Below, piece after piece: positions 25,507 to 35,207 of a DNA stretch of 64,000 nt. Under the pieces are notes generated by a model. It worked only from the letters and a program-made list of their open reading frames with translations, was not told the origin of the DNA and searched no databases. Location of the stretch: NCBI GenBank assembly GCA_900465915.1, contig UBKJ01000029.1:65573-129572 (forward strand), read 5' to 3'. Source of the stretch: Hyphomicrobiales bacterium (GTDB taxonomy: Bacteria; Pseudomonadota; Alphaproteobacteria; Rhizobiales; Rhizobiaceae). The stretch's first letter is position 1. Every line of letters begins with the position of its first letter. The translations under genes were made by a program, and so were the position numbers.

Positions 25507-25521
25507 TTAAGTTTTTATTAA
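25507..25521. promoter_or_regulatory. CtrA-like box TTAA-N7-TTAA
   Basis: TTAA at 25507-25510, seven bases, TTAA at 25518-25521, the exact spacing of the CtrA response-regulator site of alphaproteobacteria. It stands in an AT-rich patch 91 bp upstream of the cell wall hydrolase start. CtrA control of envelope-remodelling genes is known in this class; here it is inferred from sequence only. Confidence 0.45.
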
Positions 25522-25560
25522 TACTTTGATGGAAGCAGTCTTTCGGGGCGGCGGCGGAGA

Positions 25561-25935
25561 TCAGCGGTGGGATTTGTTGCGGCGGACGAAATCCTCGATG
25601 TCCTCCGCCTCGTAACCGAGAAGCCAGCCGTCCATGCGCACCAGATCTTCCCATGCGAAATCCTTCATCCGCTCGGTGTGCTGGTCGCGGGAGACAAGCA
25701 AATCCAGCTTCACGCGCCATTCCTCGCCGGGGAGACAATAGTAGCGTGTCTCGACGGCAGGGCCCGTTTGGGAGGCGTGGACGAATTTTTTTATCCGCCC
25801 GGCCGCCACATGCGGCTCGAAACCGGCGTCACCGGCCTCCTCGGGGCTGAGGCCCGCTTCCGCGGAGAAGCGCGCGAAGCGCTTTTTCCCCGCCAGCATC
25901 AGCTCCAGTTCCTTGCCGTTGTGCGGGCCGATCAT
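25561..25935 (-). CDS. Protein of unknown function coupled to an Hsp70-like gene
   Basis: Not recognised. A 124-residue cytosolic protein with no signal or membrane segment: basic N-terminus (GKELELMLAGKKRFARFS), a strand-rich middle (ETRYYCLPGEEWRVKLDLLV) and an acidic C-terminal helix (WLLGYEAEDIEDFVRRNK). Its ATG overlaps the stop of the Hsp70-like gene (ATGA), so it depends on that gene for translation and probably works with it. The MDGWLLGYEAEDIEDF ending looks like a protein-contact helix, which is inference. Confidence 0.7.
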   Translation of the reverse strand: MIGPHNGKELELMLAGKKRFARFSAEAGLSPEEAGDAGFEPHVAAGRIKKFVHASQTGPAVETRYYCLPGEEWRVKLDLLVSRDQHTERMKDFAWEDLVRMDGWLLGYEAEDIEDFVRRNKSHR

Positions 25936-27251
25936 GGCTGTTTCACCGCCCAGCGATCGATGTCGGCGCCGCCGCCGATCAAGGCGAGGCCGTTGGCGAT
26001 CGAGTCGAACTGGTTGGAGCTGGTCACCATGGCGTGCGGGAAGCGGCCCTCGAACAGGGTGCGGATCGCCGGCACGAAGGAGGTGCCGCCGGTCAGGAAG
26101 ACGCGGTCGATGCCTTCATGCGTCAGGCCCGCCTGCGTCACCGCGTCGGCGACGGAGCGCTCGATCTGGGCGACGTCGTCGGCGATCCAGGCGTCGAAGT
26201 CGTTGCGGGTGATCTCGGAGCGGATCTCGAAATCGTCGGCCTTGAAGTGCAGCTCCGCCATGCGTTGCGAGGAAAGGCGCACCTTGGCGTCGGACACGGC
26301 GCGGTAGATCTCGTAGCCGTAATCGTTCTCGATCAGGTTGATGAAATGTTCGAGCGGCTTGGGCTCGACGGCCTGGCGGGCCAGCTCGTCCAGCTCGCGG
26401 ATGGTGGCGGGCGTGTTCATTAGGAACAGCGTGTTCCAGCGGGCGAAGTTGGCGTAATAATGGTTGGGCATCGGCAAGAGCTTGCCGAAGGAGCGGTACT
26501 GGCCGCCCTTGCCCAGCAGCGGCGAGACGGCGTTGTCGATGATGCGGTAGTCGAAGGTGTCGCCGGCGAGGCCGAGGCCGGTCTGGCTCAGCGGCGTGAA
26601 GCCGAGCCCCTCCGCGCCGACCTCGAAGCGGACGATGGAGAAGTCGCTCGTGCCGCCGCCGAAGTCGGCCACCAGCACGGTCGAGGCCGCCTTCAGCTGC
26701 TGGGCGTAGAAATAGGCCGCGGCGACCGGCTCGTAGACGTAATGGATGTCGGTGAAGCCGAAGGCGCGGAAGGCTTTTTCATAACGTCGCATGGCGAGCG
26801 CCTCGTCGGGCGCCGCGCCGGCGAAGGTGACGGGGCGGCCGATCACGACGCGATTCCCCTTCGGCGGCAGGCGGTCGCCGAGGCGGGCGGCGACGCTTTC
26901 GAGAAAAGTCTGGAGAATGTCCTCGAACTTGAAGCGCCTGCCGAAGACCGGCGTGTCGGTGAAGGATTTCGACGCCGCGAAGGTCTTGAAGGATTGCAGC
27001 ATGCGGGTGGAATGCGGGGCCTCGACGAAGGCGTCCATGGCCCAAAGCCCGCTTTCGACCGTGCGCTCGCCGGTCTGGCGGTCCTGCCAGAAGCACAGGA
27101 TCGAGCGATAGGCGGCGAGGTCGACGCCGTCCTTGGGCACGCTCAGCACCGCCGCCGTGCCGTCGGGACGGCCGAGCGACAGCACGGTGTTGGTGGTGCC
27201 GAAGTCGATCCCCAGCGTCACGCCGTCGAAACGGTCCTTGGCATTCGTCAT
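25932..27251 (-). CDS. Hsp70 family protein (YegD-like)
   Basis: An actin-fold ATPase of 439 residues that has the Hsp70 nucleotide-binding domain and lacks the long substrate-binding part of DnaK, as in E. coli YegD. Phosphate motifs are GIDFGTTNTVLSLG (about 14-27) and VLVADFGGGTSDFSIV; the adenosine motif is FLTGGTSFVPAI near the C-terminus. YEPVAAAYFYAQ is the connecting helix. Role unknown; perhaps a regulator of protein activity, not a folding chaperone. First gene of a two-gene operon with the 124-residue protein. Confidence 0.9.
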   Translation of the reverse strand: MTNAKDRFDGVTLGIDFGTTNTVLSLGRPDGTAAVLSVPKDGVDLAAYRSILCFWQDRQTGERTVESGLWAMDAFVEAPHSTRMLQSFKTFAASKSFTDTPVFGRRFKFEDILQTFLESVAARLGDRLPPKGNRVVIGRPVTFAGAAPDEALAMRRYEKAFRAFGFTDIHYVYEPVAAAYFYAQQLKAASTVLVADFGGGTSDFSIVRFEVGAEGLGFTPLSQTGLGLAGDTFDYRIIDNAVSPLLGKGGQYRSFGKLLPMPNHYYANFARWNTLFLMNTPATIRELDELARQAVEPKPLEHFINLIENDYGYEIYRAVSDAKVRLSSQRMAELHFKADDFEIRSEITRNDFDAWIADDVAQIERSVADAVTQAGLTHEGIDRVFLTGGTSFVPAIRTLFEGRFPHAMVTSSNQFDSIANGLALIGGGADIDRWAVKQP

Positions 27252-27527
27252 CGCAGCGCCTTTCCGGGAGAGATTTCGGGAGGCGGCGGAGTAGCAGAGG
27301 TCGGCCCGCTTCTCAAGCGCCGGCCGCGCAAATCATCGCGAGGCGGGCGGTTGATTGTGGCGCGCCGCGTGCTATCCTTGCGGCCAAGGCGCATACGGCC
27401 CGCCGCCCGCCCCCAGTCCGGGGATGGTGAACGTATGGATTTTCATGGTTTGACCTCAACCATCGGGGCGATCCATCGGCAATGCGGGCGTCGATCTTCA
27501 CGCGTCGCCCCATGCGAGGATGAAACC

Positions 27528-28241
27528 ATGCCTTCCTTTTCCGACGCCAAATCGATGGCGAAGGCGCTGCGGCTCGCGCTGGCCGAACGCCATGTCCCCC
27601 TTTCCCACAGCGATTGCCTCGAACTCGTGGCGCGGCAGTTCGGCTGCGCCGACTGGAACGTGCTGGCCGCGCGGATCGAGGCGGCGCGCCCGCAAGAGGC
27701 CGAATTGCGCCTGCCGCGCGACTGGGCGATCACCGGCCAGACCGACCGCAGCCGTTACCGGGCCGGGATCGATCCCGCCGCGCCGGGGGTGGCGCTGATC
27801 GAAAGCCGCCTGCCGCGCGACGCGGCGCTGGCCGACGACAGCTTCGCCAGCCTGATGCAGAGCATCCGCGCCAACGCCTTTCGCGGCGCGCGCATCCGGC
27901 TCACGGCGGAACTGCGCACCGAGGAGGCCGAGGCCGGGTCGATCTGGCTGCGCGTCGACGACGCGGCGGGCCGGGTGCTCGCCTTCGACAACATGCTGCG
28001 GGGCCGCAAAAAGGCGGCGCTGCGCGGAACCACCGGCTGGAGCGCGCGCAGCGTCGTCCTCGACGCGCCCGAGGCGGCGGCGACCATCCATTACGGCGTG
28101 CTGCTGAAGGGCCACGGCAAGGTGCGGGCGCGGGCGTTCGGCCTGTCGGTCGTGGCGCGCGACGTTCCGACCACGGACCGGCGCTATCTCGACGGGCCGT
28201 CCAATCTCGATTTCCGGGAGCCGGACGGGCCGGAGGCGTAA
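27528..28241 (+). CDS. Glyoxalase-superfamily domain protein with an effector-like C-terminus
   Basis: A 237-residue protein. The N-terminal 50 residues (MPSFSDAKSMAKALRLALAE, then SHSDCLELVARQFGCADWNVLAARIE) match the short domain annotated as glyoxalase-related in many alphaproteobacteria; it looks like a small all-helical DNA- or ligand-binding unit. The C-terminal part (about 75-225), with AFRGARIRLTAELRTEEAEA and WLRVDDAAGRVLAFDN, reads like a beta-rich sensor domain. No metal ligands of true glyoxalase are evident. GAGG precedes the ATG. Convergent with the flavin reductase (4 bp apart). Confidence 0.7.
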   Translation: MPSFSDAKSMAKALRLALAERHVPLSHSDCLELVARQFGCADWNVLAARIEAARPQEAELRLPRDWAITGQTDRSRYRAGIDPAAPGVALIESRLPRDAALADDSFASLMQSIRANAFRGARIRLTAELRTEEAEAGSIWLRVDDAAGRVLAFDNMLRGRKKAALRGTTGWSARSVVLDAPEAAATIHYGVLLKGHGKVRARAFGLSVVARDVPTTDRRYLDGPSNLDFREPDGPEA

Positions 28242-28245
28242 CGTC

Positions 28246-28791
28246 TCAAAGCACGCCCGCCGGCAGCTTGGCGCGCATGGCCTGCCGGCGGTCGAGCCTT
28301 TCGCCGTCGACGATGAAGGTTCCGTCGCCGACGGCGTGCAGCACGCGCTTTTCGGCGTGGGCTGGGTCGACATAGGCGGCGAGGCCCTCCAGCACCAGAA
28401 CGCCATGGCGCTCGACGATGTCGACGACGCGGCATTCGATATTGGCGAGGCAGTCGCGAACCAAGGGCGCGGCCACATGTTTGGCGGGCTCCGCCGTCAG
28501 GCCGAATTTCGCGAATTTGTCGGTGTCCGCGCCCGAGCACATGCCGACGCCGATCACCGTGTCGATCATGTCGGCGGAAGGAATCGCGATCACGCATTCG
28601 CGGGTGTCGCGAAGCGCCGCATAGGAATAATTCCACGGGCCGGTGGAGATGGCGAAGGTGGGCGAGAAATCCACCACCATGGTCCATGTGATGGTCATGA
28701 GGTTGGGCTTGCGCCCGTCATGGGTGGCGACGAAGGTGACGGGGCCGGACTCCATCAGCGTGAAGGCCTTTTCGAGCGGCAGGATTTCCAT
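28246..28791 (-). CDS. Flavin reductase-like FMN-binding protein
   Basis: A 181-residue split-barrel protein of the flavin reductase family. It opens MEILPLEKAFTLMESGPVTF, then VATHDGRKPNLMTITWTMVV is the typical FMN-binding beginning (pyrimidine-binding TxxDG... NxMTIxW). FAISTGPWNYSYAALRDT and ECVIAIPSADM follow. It could reduce flavin for a partner monooxygenase or be a stand-alone flavoprotein; no partner is adjacent. GGAGAAGG precedes the ATG at 28791. It shares its upstream region with the der terminator. Confidence 0.88.
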   Translation of the reverse strand: MEILPLEKAFTLMESGPVTFVATHDGRKPNLMTITWTMVVDFSPTFAISTGPWNYSYAALRDTRECVIAIPSADMIDTVIGVGMCSGADTDKFAKFGLTAEPAKHVAAPLVRDCLANIECRVVDIVERHGVLVLEGLAAYVDPAHAEKRVLHAVGDGTFIVDGERLDRRQAMRAKLPAGVL

Positions 28792-28844
28792 GGCCTTCTC
28801 CGGCGGTGAACCATGTTCATCCTGCCATAGCCGCGCACCAACGA

Positions 28845-28870
28845 AAAGGCCCGGAGCGATCCGGGCCTTT
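28845..28870. terminator. Terminator after der
   Basis: An 11-bp stem (AAAGGCCCGGA at 28845-28855 with TCCGGGCCTTT at 28860-28870), GCGA loop, with A and T runs on both sides. It ends der on the minus strand, 7 bp past its stop. Confidence 0.88.
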
Positions 28871-28876
28871 TTCTGA

Positions 28877-30328
28877 TTATTTCTTCTTTTTCGCCCGCCC
28901 CGCGAAGGGGTTGTCGGAGGTGCGCAGCGACAGCCGGATCGGCACGCCCGGCATGTCGAAGGTCTCGCGCAGGCCGTTGATGAGATAGCGCACATAGGAT
29001 TGCGGCATGGCGTCGGGGCGCGAGCAGGAGACGACGAAGCCCGGCGGGCGCGTCTTGACCTGCGTCATGTATTTGACCTTCAGGCGGCGGCCGGAGACGG
29101 CCGGCGGCGGCTGGTGGGCGATCACGCCTTCCAGCCAGCGGTTGAGACGGCCGGTCGAAATGCGGCGGTTCCAGATCTCGTGCGTCTTGACCACGTTCTC
29201 CATCAGCCGGTCGATGCCCTGCCCGCGCTCGCCGGAGATCGGCACCGCGCGCAGGCCGCGCACCTGCGGCAGCAGGCGCGCGGTCTTCTCGTAGAGATCG
29301 GCGAGGACGAGCTGGCGGTCCTCGATCAGGTCCCATTTGTTGAAGGCGATCACCGGGGCGCGGCCCTCGCGGATGATCAGGTCGGCGATCTGCAGATCCT
29401 GCTTCTCGAAGGGGATGGTGGCGTCGAGCACGATGATCACCACCTCGGCGAAGCGGATGGCGCGCAGGCCGTCGGCCACCGACAGCTTTTCGAGCTTTTC
29501 CTGCACGCGCGCCTTGCGGCGCATGCCGGCGGTGTCGAACAGCTTGATCTTGCGGCCATGCCATTCCCAGTCGACCGAAATGGAATCGCGCGTGATGCCC
29601 GCCTCCGGCCCGGTCAGCAGACGATCCTCGCCCAGCATGGTGTTGATCAGCGTCGACTTGCCGGCGTTGGGGCGGCCAACGATGGCGATGCGCAAGGGCT
29701 TGGTGGCGTCGTAGGCCGGGACTTCCTCGGCGTCGGGGTCCTCGATGTCGTCGCCGATCAGGTCGCCGACCACGGCGGGCGTGAAGGCCTCGGCCTCGGC
29801 TTCCTCTTCCTTCTCGTCGGCGAAGGCGCGCTCCTCGCCGATCACGGCGACGACGGCGTCGCGCAGGTCGGGCATGCCCTGGCCGTGCTCGGCCGAGATC
29901 GGGCACGGCTCGCCCAGGCCGAGCTGGAAGGCGTCGTAGAGGCCGGCGGAAGCGCCCCGCGCCTCGGCCTTGTTGGCCACCAGCACCACCGGACGGCCCG
30001 AGCGGCGCACCAGCTCGGCGAAGGTGGCGTCGGCCGGCGTCAGGCCGCTCTTGGCGTCGATGACGAAGAGGATGGCGTCGGCCTCGCTGATCGCGGCCTC
30101 GGTCTGGGCGCGCATGCGCGCCTCCAGCGAGTCGTTGGCCGCCTCCTCCAGGCCCGCCGTGTCGATGACCTGGAACTTCAGGTCATACAATTTGGCGTCG
30201 TGGATGCGGCGGTCGCGGGTGACGCCGGGCAGGTCGTCGACCAGCGCCAGCTTGCGGCCGACGAGGCGGTTGAACAGCGTCGACTTGCCGACATTCGGAC
30301 GGCCGACGATGGCGAGGGTGAAGCTCAT
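28877..30328 (-). CDS. der: Ribosome biogenesis GTPase Der
   Basis: Double-GTPase that matures the 50S subunit. Two G domains are seen: [12 protein letters not shown] at residues 9-20 and [12 protein letters not shown] in the second domain (about residue 215), each with its DTAG motif ([10 protein letters not shown] and [10 protein letters not shown]) and NKxD ([15 protein letters not shown]). The C-terminal KH-like domain follows and ends RAKKKK. The 483 residues are normal. An acidic linker ([15 protein letters not shown]) lies between the G domains. Downstream of the YfgM-like gene by 17 bp. Confidence 0.96.
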   Translation of the reverse strand: MSFTLAIVGRPNVGKSTLFNRLVGRKLALVDDLPGVTRDRRIHDAKLYDLKFQVIDTAGLEEAANDSLEARMRAQTEAAISEADAILFVIDAKSGLTPADATFAELVRRSGRPVVLVANKAEARGASAGLYDAFQLGLGEPCPISAEHGQGMPDLRDAVVAVIGEERAFADEKEEEAEAEAFTPAVVGDLIGDDIEDPDAEEVPAYDATKPLRIAIVGRPNAGKSTLINTMLGEDRLLTGPEAGITRDSISVDWEWHGRKIKLFDTAGMRRKARVQEKLEKLSVADGLRAIRFAEVVIIVLDATIPFEKQDLQIADLIIREGRAPVIAFNKWDLIEDRQLVLADLYEKTARLLPQVRGLRAVPISGERGQGIDRLMENVVKTHEIWNRRISTGRLNRWLEGVIAHQPPPAVSGRRLKVKYMTQVKTRPPGFVVSCSRPDAMPQSYVRYLINGLRETFDMPGVPIRLSLRTSDNPFAGRAKKKK

Positions 30329-30345
30329 GGACGAAAACGCTCCGG

Positions 30346-31017
30346 TCAGCTTTGCGCGGCCACGCCGGCGCTGCGCATCAGCTCCAGCATGGTGTTGGCG
30401 CGCTGGCGGATATTGGCCGGCGCGAGGCCGTCATCGGCGATCTGCTTGAAGAGCTTGGCCGCGTCGCCGTAGCGCGCCGCCTTCCAGGCCGCGAGCCCCA
30501 GGGCCTCGCGCGCGCTGGAGCGCATCGGCGCGCCGTCGGCGGACAATTCCTCCACCCGCTTGGCGACGTCGTCATAGGAGCCGTTGTCGACCAGAAGATA
30601 GCCGGCGCGCAGACGCGCCACGTCGCGCAGGCCGGTCGCGACCGAGCCGTCGGCCGCCACTTCGTCGAAGGCCTTGACCGCGCCGGCGGCGTCGCCCTTC
30701 TCGGCCAGCACCGAGGCGGCGCGCAGCCGCGCCAGCACCGGATAGGCGCCGTAGCCGGTCTTTTCGAGGTCGTCCAAAGCGGCGAGCGCCTCGTCGTTCT
30801 TGCCGGCGGCGGCGAGGTCGAGGGCGGCGAGGAACCTGTCGCCCGAGGCCGAGGCCTTGCCTTCCGACCAGTGGCTGTAGCCGACATAGGCGGCCGTGCC
30901 CAGCACGACGGCCACGGCGCCGCCGATCAGGACCGGTCCGAACCGGCGCCAGATCGCTTTCGCCTGATCGGAGCGAAGCTCCTCATTGACCTCGCGGATG
31001 AAACTGTCGTCTGCCAT
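30346..31017 (-). CDS. YfgM/TPR-like membrane protein
   Basis: A 223-residue protein with a short cytosolic N-terminus ([20 protein letters not shown]), one membrane helix ([21 protein letters not shown], about 27-47) and a periplasmic TPR-like helical array (residues about 50-223). This is the architecture of YfgM, a SecYEG-associated assembly factor that sits upstream of der in many proteobacteria, as here. The YfgM assignment rests on topology and context. Start ATG at 31017. Confidence 0.85.
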   Translation of the reverse strand: MADDSFIREVNEELRSDQAKAIWRRFGPVLIGGAVAVVLGTAAYVGYSHWSEGKASASGDRFLAALDLAAAGKNDEALAALDDLEKTGYGAYPVLARLRAASVLAEKGDAAGAVKAFDEVAADGSVATGLRDVARLRAGYLLVDNGSYDDVAKRVEELSADGAPMRSSAREALGLAAWKAARYGDAAKLFKQIADDGLAPANIRQRANTMLELMRSAGVAAQS

Positions 31018-31133
31018 GCCAAAACCCGTTGCGCGTCGAAATAATCCCGCGCTTGTAATAGGAATCCGCGCCGGATGTAAGACCCATGGCGCAATTAAAG
31101 CTTTGCAGGGCCTGTTCCGGGCTCGATCCGGGC

Positions 31134-32390
31134 CTATTCGGCCGCGCGCAGGCCCGTCTCCAGCCCCTCGCGCTCGATCGGGGCCAGCGGCGCGCCGCCG
31201 ATGGTGGCCTCGAAGGCGCGCAGGCGCTTGTAGATCGACAAAAGCTCGATGATCGTGGTCCAGGAATTGACCAGATACTGGAACGAGCCGCGCACCTGGT
31301 CGAAGACGTTGCTGATCTGGTTCAGCAGTCCCAGCGTCAGTTTGCCGGCGACGATGGAGGGCACCAGGATCAGCAGCGAGAAGATGTTGTCGGCCTGGAT
31401 GTAGAAGATGCGGGCGACGTTGAAATAGACATAGTGGAAATAGAGCCGGAAATAATTGTGCCGCACATGGCCGAACAATTCGCGCATGGTGGGCGGGTCG
31501 GCGCGGTCGGCGTGGTCCTCGCCATAGACCAGCTCCTTGCGGTAGGCGGCCTCGACGCGCTGGTTGTTGAACTCCAGCCCCGGCAGCTTGATCCCCACCA
31601 GCGCCAGGAAGCCGGTGCCGAACAGCGACCACAGGATCGCCGCCCAGACCAGCGCATGCGGCACATGGCCGACGACGGGCAGCACGTCGACCTTCTCGGA
31701 GAAGGTGAACAGCACCGGCAGGAAGGCGATCAGCGTCATCACCGACTTCACCAGGCTGACGCCGAGCTGCTCCAGCGTGGTGGAGAAGCGCATCGTGTCC
31801 TCCTGCACGCGCTGGGCGGCGCCCTCGATGGTGCGCAGCTTGGGCCAATGCGCCATGTAGTAATCGTTCATCGCCGTGCGCCAGCGGAAGATGTAATGGC
31901 TGACGAAGAACATGCTGAGCACGCCGATGGTGATGGCGACGAAGGCGATGCCGGCGAAGCTGGCGAGGCCCCAATAGTAGTCGGGCGCGGCGACGGCGCC
32001 GGGGGTGCTGAGCCCCTTCTGCACCAGGTCGTAGAAGGGGCCGTACCAGGCGTTGACCGCCACGCTGACCTGGACCTGGAAATAGGTGGTGAAGAGGATC
32101 AGCGCCGAGCCGAGGATGGACCAGTTCCGCCACGGATGCGGCGAGAACAGCGCCCAGAAGGCGTAGAAGACCAAAGTGACGGCGGCGAAATAGATATAGA
32201 ACCACAAAAACGGCGCCGACCAGAACAGGCTGGCCCCGATGACCGGCTCGACGCCGGGCGCGAGCGGCGGCAGGCCGACCAGCGCCCCCAGCCTTTCGCC
32301 GCCCATGTACCAGCCGAGGATGGAGAGCAGGCTCCACAGGAGCGCCGAGAGGAAATAGAGCTTTGGGCGGGGGAAGAAGGATACGAACAC
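31134..32390 (-). CDS. sbmA: SbmA/BacA family peptide transporter
   Basis: Proton-driven inner-membrane importer of peptide antibiotics and nonribosomal peptides; in rhizobia and Brucella the BacA form is needed for chronic host infection. The 418 residues start [20 protein letters not shown] at GTG and have at least seven membrane helices. Family motifs include [28 protein letters not shown] and [20 protein letters not shown]. Length and motifs are closer to SbmA than to ABC-type exporters with an ATPase, and no ATP-binding domain is present. Confidence 0.92.
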   Translation of the reverse strand: MFVSFFPRPKLYFLSALLWSLLSILGWYMGGERLGALVGLPPLAPGVEPVIGASLFWSAPFLWFYIYFAAVTLVFYAFWALFSPHPWRNWSILGSALILFTTYFQVQVSVAVNAWYGPFYDLVQKGLSTPGAVAAPDYYWGLASFAGIAFVAITIGVLSMFFVSHYIFRWRTAMNDYYMAHWPKLRTIEGAAQRVQEDTMRFSTTLEQLGVSLVKSVMTLIAFLPVLFTFSEKVDVLPVVGHVPHALVWAAILWSLFGTGFLALVGIKLPGLEFNNQRVEAAYRKELVYGEDHADRADPPTMRELFGHVRHNYFRLYFHYVYFNVARIFYIQADNIFSLLILVPSIVAGKLTLGLLNQISNVFDQVRGSFQYLVNSWTTIIELLSIYKRLRAFEATIGGAPLAPIEREGLETGLRAAE

Positions 32391-32472
32391 GGGACGGCCA
32401 TTCCGGCTGATGGATTTGCTCCCGATTTAATGCCCCCGGCGGATGGGACGCCAGTTAAATTCTCGTAAGATT

Positions 32473-33651
32473 TCAAAAAACGGCTTTAGCGGCGCGGCCG
32501 GCGGCGACGCCGATGACGCCCGCGACCACGAGCGCCGCCGCGGCGACGAGGCTCGCGGCGGTGAAGGAGCCGCTCTGCCGCGCCATGAAGCCGGCCGCCA
32601 GCGGGCCGACGATCTGGCCGACGCTGAAGGCCACCGTCATGCGCGCCAGCGCCCGCTTGGGCGAGGCCGGGGCCAGCGCCCGCGCCGCCTGCAGGCCGAA
32701 GGCGGTGAGCGCCATGAAGGTGCCGCCCAGGAGCGCGCCGCCGATGAGCGGGCCCATGGGCGCCGTCAGCGCCACGCTGGCGGCGACGCCCAAGGCCTCC
32801 AGAACGGCGGTGGCGGCGAAGGCGCGGAACAGGCCGAAGGCGCGCCCGACGGGCGACCACAGCCAGATCGACGGCGCGGCGCAAAGCCCCGTCACCACCC
32901 AGACCGCCGCCTCCATGGCCGGGCCGCCATGGCCGGCGCGCACGATGGCGACGATGAAGGTGGCGGTGATGACGTAGCCGAAGCCGAATATGCCGTAGGC
33001 GAGCGCGATGGCGTTGAAGGCGAAGCTTTTGGGCAGGGCCGGCTCACGCGCGCCGCCGGTTCCGCCGACCGGGCCCTCGCGGACGAGAAGCGCCACGGCG
33101 GCGGCCATCAGCAGGGTCATGAGGCCGGCGCCGGTCCAGTCGGCGCGCCAGCCGAGGCCGGCGAAGGCGATGCCAGCCGTCATCAGCGCCGACAGCGCCA
33201 CGCCGGTTCCGACGCCGCCGAAATGCAGCGCGCCGAGCCCGCCGCGGCCCGCCGCCGCGACGTGGCTGAGCACGATGGCGGTGCTGAGAATCATGGTCAC
33301 GGCGCTGACCAGGCCGGCGGCGAAGCGCAGGACGGCGAAGGCCCAGACGCCGTCGAACAGCGCCATGGCGAAGCAGAGAAGCGCGCTGGCGACGAGGCCC
33401 GCCAGCACCGCCGCCCGCTCGCGCCCGGCCGACCAGCCGTGGCCGGCGAGGATCGCGCCCAGGAGATAGCCGACGTAATTGGCCGAGGCGATGAAGCCCG
33501 CATCGGCGGCGTTGAAGCCGAGGTCGCTCATCATGCCGGGCAGGATGGGCGTATAGATGAAGCGGCCTATGCCCATGGCGGCGGCCATGGCGAGGCAGCC
33601 GCCGAAAGCGTAGGAAAGGGGCCGGTTTGCGGGGGAAAGGGTCTGCGTCAT
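32473..33651 (-). CDS. YbfB/YjiJ family MFS transporter
   Basis: Twelve-helix major facilitator of 392 residues. [20 protein letters not shown] and [20 protein letters not shown] at the N-terminus are the hallmark of the YbfB/YjiJ group, followed by [17 protein letters not shown]. Substrate unknown; probably an exporter of a small metabolite. The coding DNA is very GC-rich. It lies between sbmA and an FUSC transporter on the same strand, each separated by about 60-80 bp. Confidence 0.9.
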   Translation of the reverse strand: MTQTLSPANRPLSYAFGGCLAMAAAMGIGRFIYTPILPGMMSDLGFNAADAGFIASANYVGYLLGAILAGHGWSAGRERAAVLAGLVASALLCFAMALFDGVWAFAVLRFAAGLVSAVTMILSTAIVLSHVAAAGRGGLGALHFGGVGTGVALSALMTAGIAFAGLGWRADWTGAGLMTLLMAAAVALLVREGPVGGTGGAREPALPKSFAFNAIALAYGIFGFGYVITATFIVAIVRAGHGGPAMEAAVWVVTGLCAAPSIWLWSPVGRAFGLFRAFAATAVLEALGVAASVALTAPMGPLIGGALLGGTFMALTAFGLQAARALAPASPKRALARMTVAFSVGQIVGPLAAGFMARQSGSFTAASLVAAAALVVAGVIGVAAGRAAKAVF

Positions 33652-33710
33652 GGGCGCGACAATAGCCGCCGGCCGGCCGCGGACAATTCAATTTTTCTGA
33701 TGGGTTTCCA

Positions 33711-34730
33711 TCACGCGGATCGGGGCACGGGCACGCTGTCGGGGCGGTCGGAATGGAGGAAATGCGACAGCGTCTCGTCCAGCGCGCGCAGGCGGTGGGC
33801 GCAGTCGCGCCAGACGAAGGGGATGTCCTCCGGCATGGGTTCGAGGCGGCGCGGCTCGGCGCCCGATGCGAGGTCGCAATTGGCGATCACCGCCTGCAGG
33901 GCGCGGCCGAGCCAGGGCGGCGGCGGGGCCTCGTCCTTGCGCAGCGCGTTGCCCAGCGCCTCGCCGAACAGGAGCGCGGAGGCGTAAAGGCGGATGCCGC
34001 GGCGGTCGTAGCGGCCGGCCATCTCGCCGATCTCGCGCGCCACGAAGCGGCCGCGCAGCGACCAGCGCGCGTTGCTGCGGGCGAGCGCGATGCCGTCGCC
34101 GAGCGCGATCACCGCCTGGTGGGCGCGGGTGAAGGCGTTGACGGCGCTTTGCGCCTGTGCGCGGTCCCGCCGCTCCAGCGCCGCCTCGGCGTGCTCGAGA
34201 CCGCCGGCGATGGCGCCGAGCAGGCCCTTGACCGCGCGGTCGATGACGCGCACGGGATCGGGCGTGAGCAGGATCTGGCTGAACAGGAGGCCGACGCCCG
34301 CCCCGCCCAGCACGTCGAGAAGCCGCGTGACGCCCGCCACCTGCGGCCCCATCGACAGCACCAGAATGGCCGAGACGCCCGACTGGATGGCGATGGCCGG
34401 CGCGAGGCCGAAGCTGGTCGCCAGCACCATCGCCACGAAGGTGACGAGGCTGGTGTGGAACACCGGCACGGTCTGCGGGAACAGGAGCGACAGCTCGCCC
34501 ACTACGACGCCCGTGGTGACGCCGACGATGACGCCCACCGCCTGCTTGCCGTGGTTGGGCAGGTTGGGCGCGAGGCAGATCACCGCCGTGACCATGGCGA
34601 AGACCGGGCGCGGCTGGCCGAGCAGCCACTGGCAGAGCAGCCAGGCGACGCCGCCGGCGAAGGAGGCGACCAGCGCGTCGCGCCAGCTCACCGACCATTG
34701 CTCGAAAATCTTCTCCGCCAGCCGCCGCAT
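33711..34730 (-). CDS. FUSC family protein (aromatic acid exporter type)
   Basis: A 339-residue inner-membrane protein with six membrane helices in the first half (for example WRDALVASFAGGVAWLLCQW, VFAMVTAVICLAPN, AVGVIVGVTTGVVVGELSLL) and a soluble helical C-terminal half. This is half the size of the AaeB exporters and matches the short FUSC group that works as an oligomer. The start at 34730 opens MRRLAEKIFEQWSVSW. The ArsC-like gene lies 20 bp upstream and is probably co-transcribed. Substrate unknown. Confidence 0.87.
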   Translation of the reverse strand: MRRLAEKIFEQWSVSWRDALVASFAGGVAWLLCQWLLGQPRPVFAMVTAVICLAPNLPNHGKQAVGVIVGVTTGVVVGELSLLFPQTVPVFHTSLVTFVAMVLATSFGLAPAIAIQSGVSAILVLSMGPQVAGVTRLLDVLGGAGVGLLFSQILLTPDPVRVIDRAVKGLLGAIAGGLEHAEAALERRDRAQAQSAVNAFTRAHQAVIALGDGIALARSNARWSLRGRFVAREIGEMAGRYDRRGIRLYASALLFGEALGNALRKDEAPPPPWLGRALQAVIANCDLASGAEPRRLEPMPEDIPFVWRDCAHRLRALDETLSHFLHSDRPDSVPVPRSA

Positions 34731-34750
34731 GGGTCCGCCTTCCGGGATTT

Positions 34751-35101
34751 TCACCGCCCGAACAGGCTTTCGTAGATCTCCGGCTTGAAGCCCAAAGTGT
34801 AGCCGCCCTCCGTCTCCAGCACCGGGCGCTTCACCATGGAGGGCTGCGCCAGCATCAGGGCTCGCGCCTTGCCGGCGTCGAGGTTCTCGCGGTCCGCCTC
34901 GGGCAGCTTGCGGAAGGTGGTGCCCGAACGGTTGAGCAACTGCTCCCACGGGACATGGGCGAGGAAGCGGTCGAGGGTGGCTTCGTCGAGCCCGTCCTTC
35001 TTGTAATCGTGGAAGGCGTAATCGACGCCGTGATCGTCCAGCCAGAGGCGCGCCTTCTTCATCATGTCGCAGTTTTTGATGCCGTAAATTGTGGCTTTCA
35101 T
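34751..35101 (-). CDS. YffB/ArsC-like (Spx-related) protein
   Basis: A 116-residue thioredoxin-fold protein of the arsenate reductase family. ATIYGIKNCDMMKKARLWL keeps the single reactive Cys (Cys10) of the YffB subgroup; true ArsC motifs (HxCx5R) are absent, so arsenate reduction is doubtful. MVKRPVLETEGGYTLGFKPE near the C-terminus is the glutathione- or substrate-facing loop of the family. Start at 35101 behind GAGGAAA; a longer frame adds 12 residues. Divergent position relative to ada is not involved; both are on the minus strand. Confidence 0.88.
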   Translation of the reverse strand: MKATIYGIKNCDMMKKARLWLDDHGVDYAFHDYKKDGLDEATLDRFLAHVPWEQLLNRSGTTFRKLPEADRENLDAGKARALMLAQPSMVKRPVLETEGGYTLGFKPEIYESLFGR

Positions 35102-35207
35102 GCATTTTCCTCGTCGAAACCGGCATAAAAGGCGCAAGAAAAGAGGCGAAGTTCCGGCTTCTTTGCGTCAAACCGCCGGCGAAAACATGGCGAAACCGTG
35201 GCGAAGG

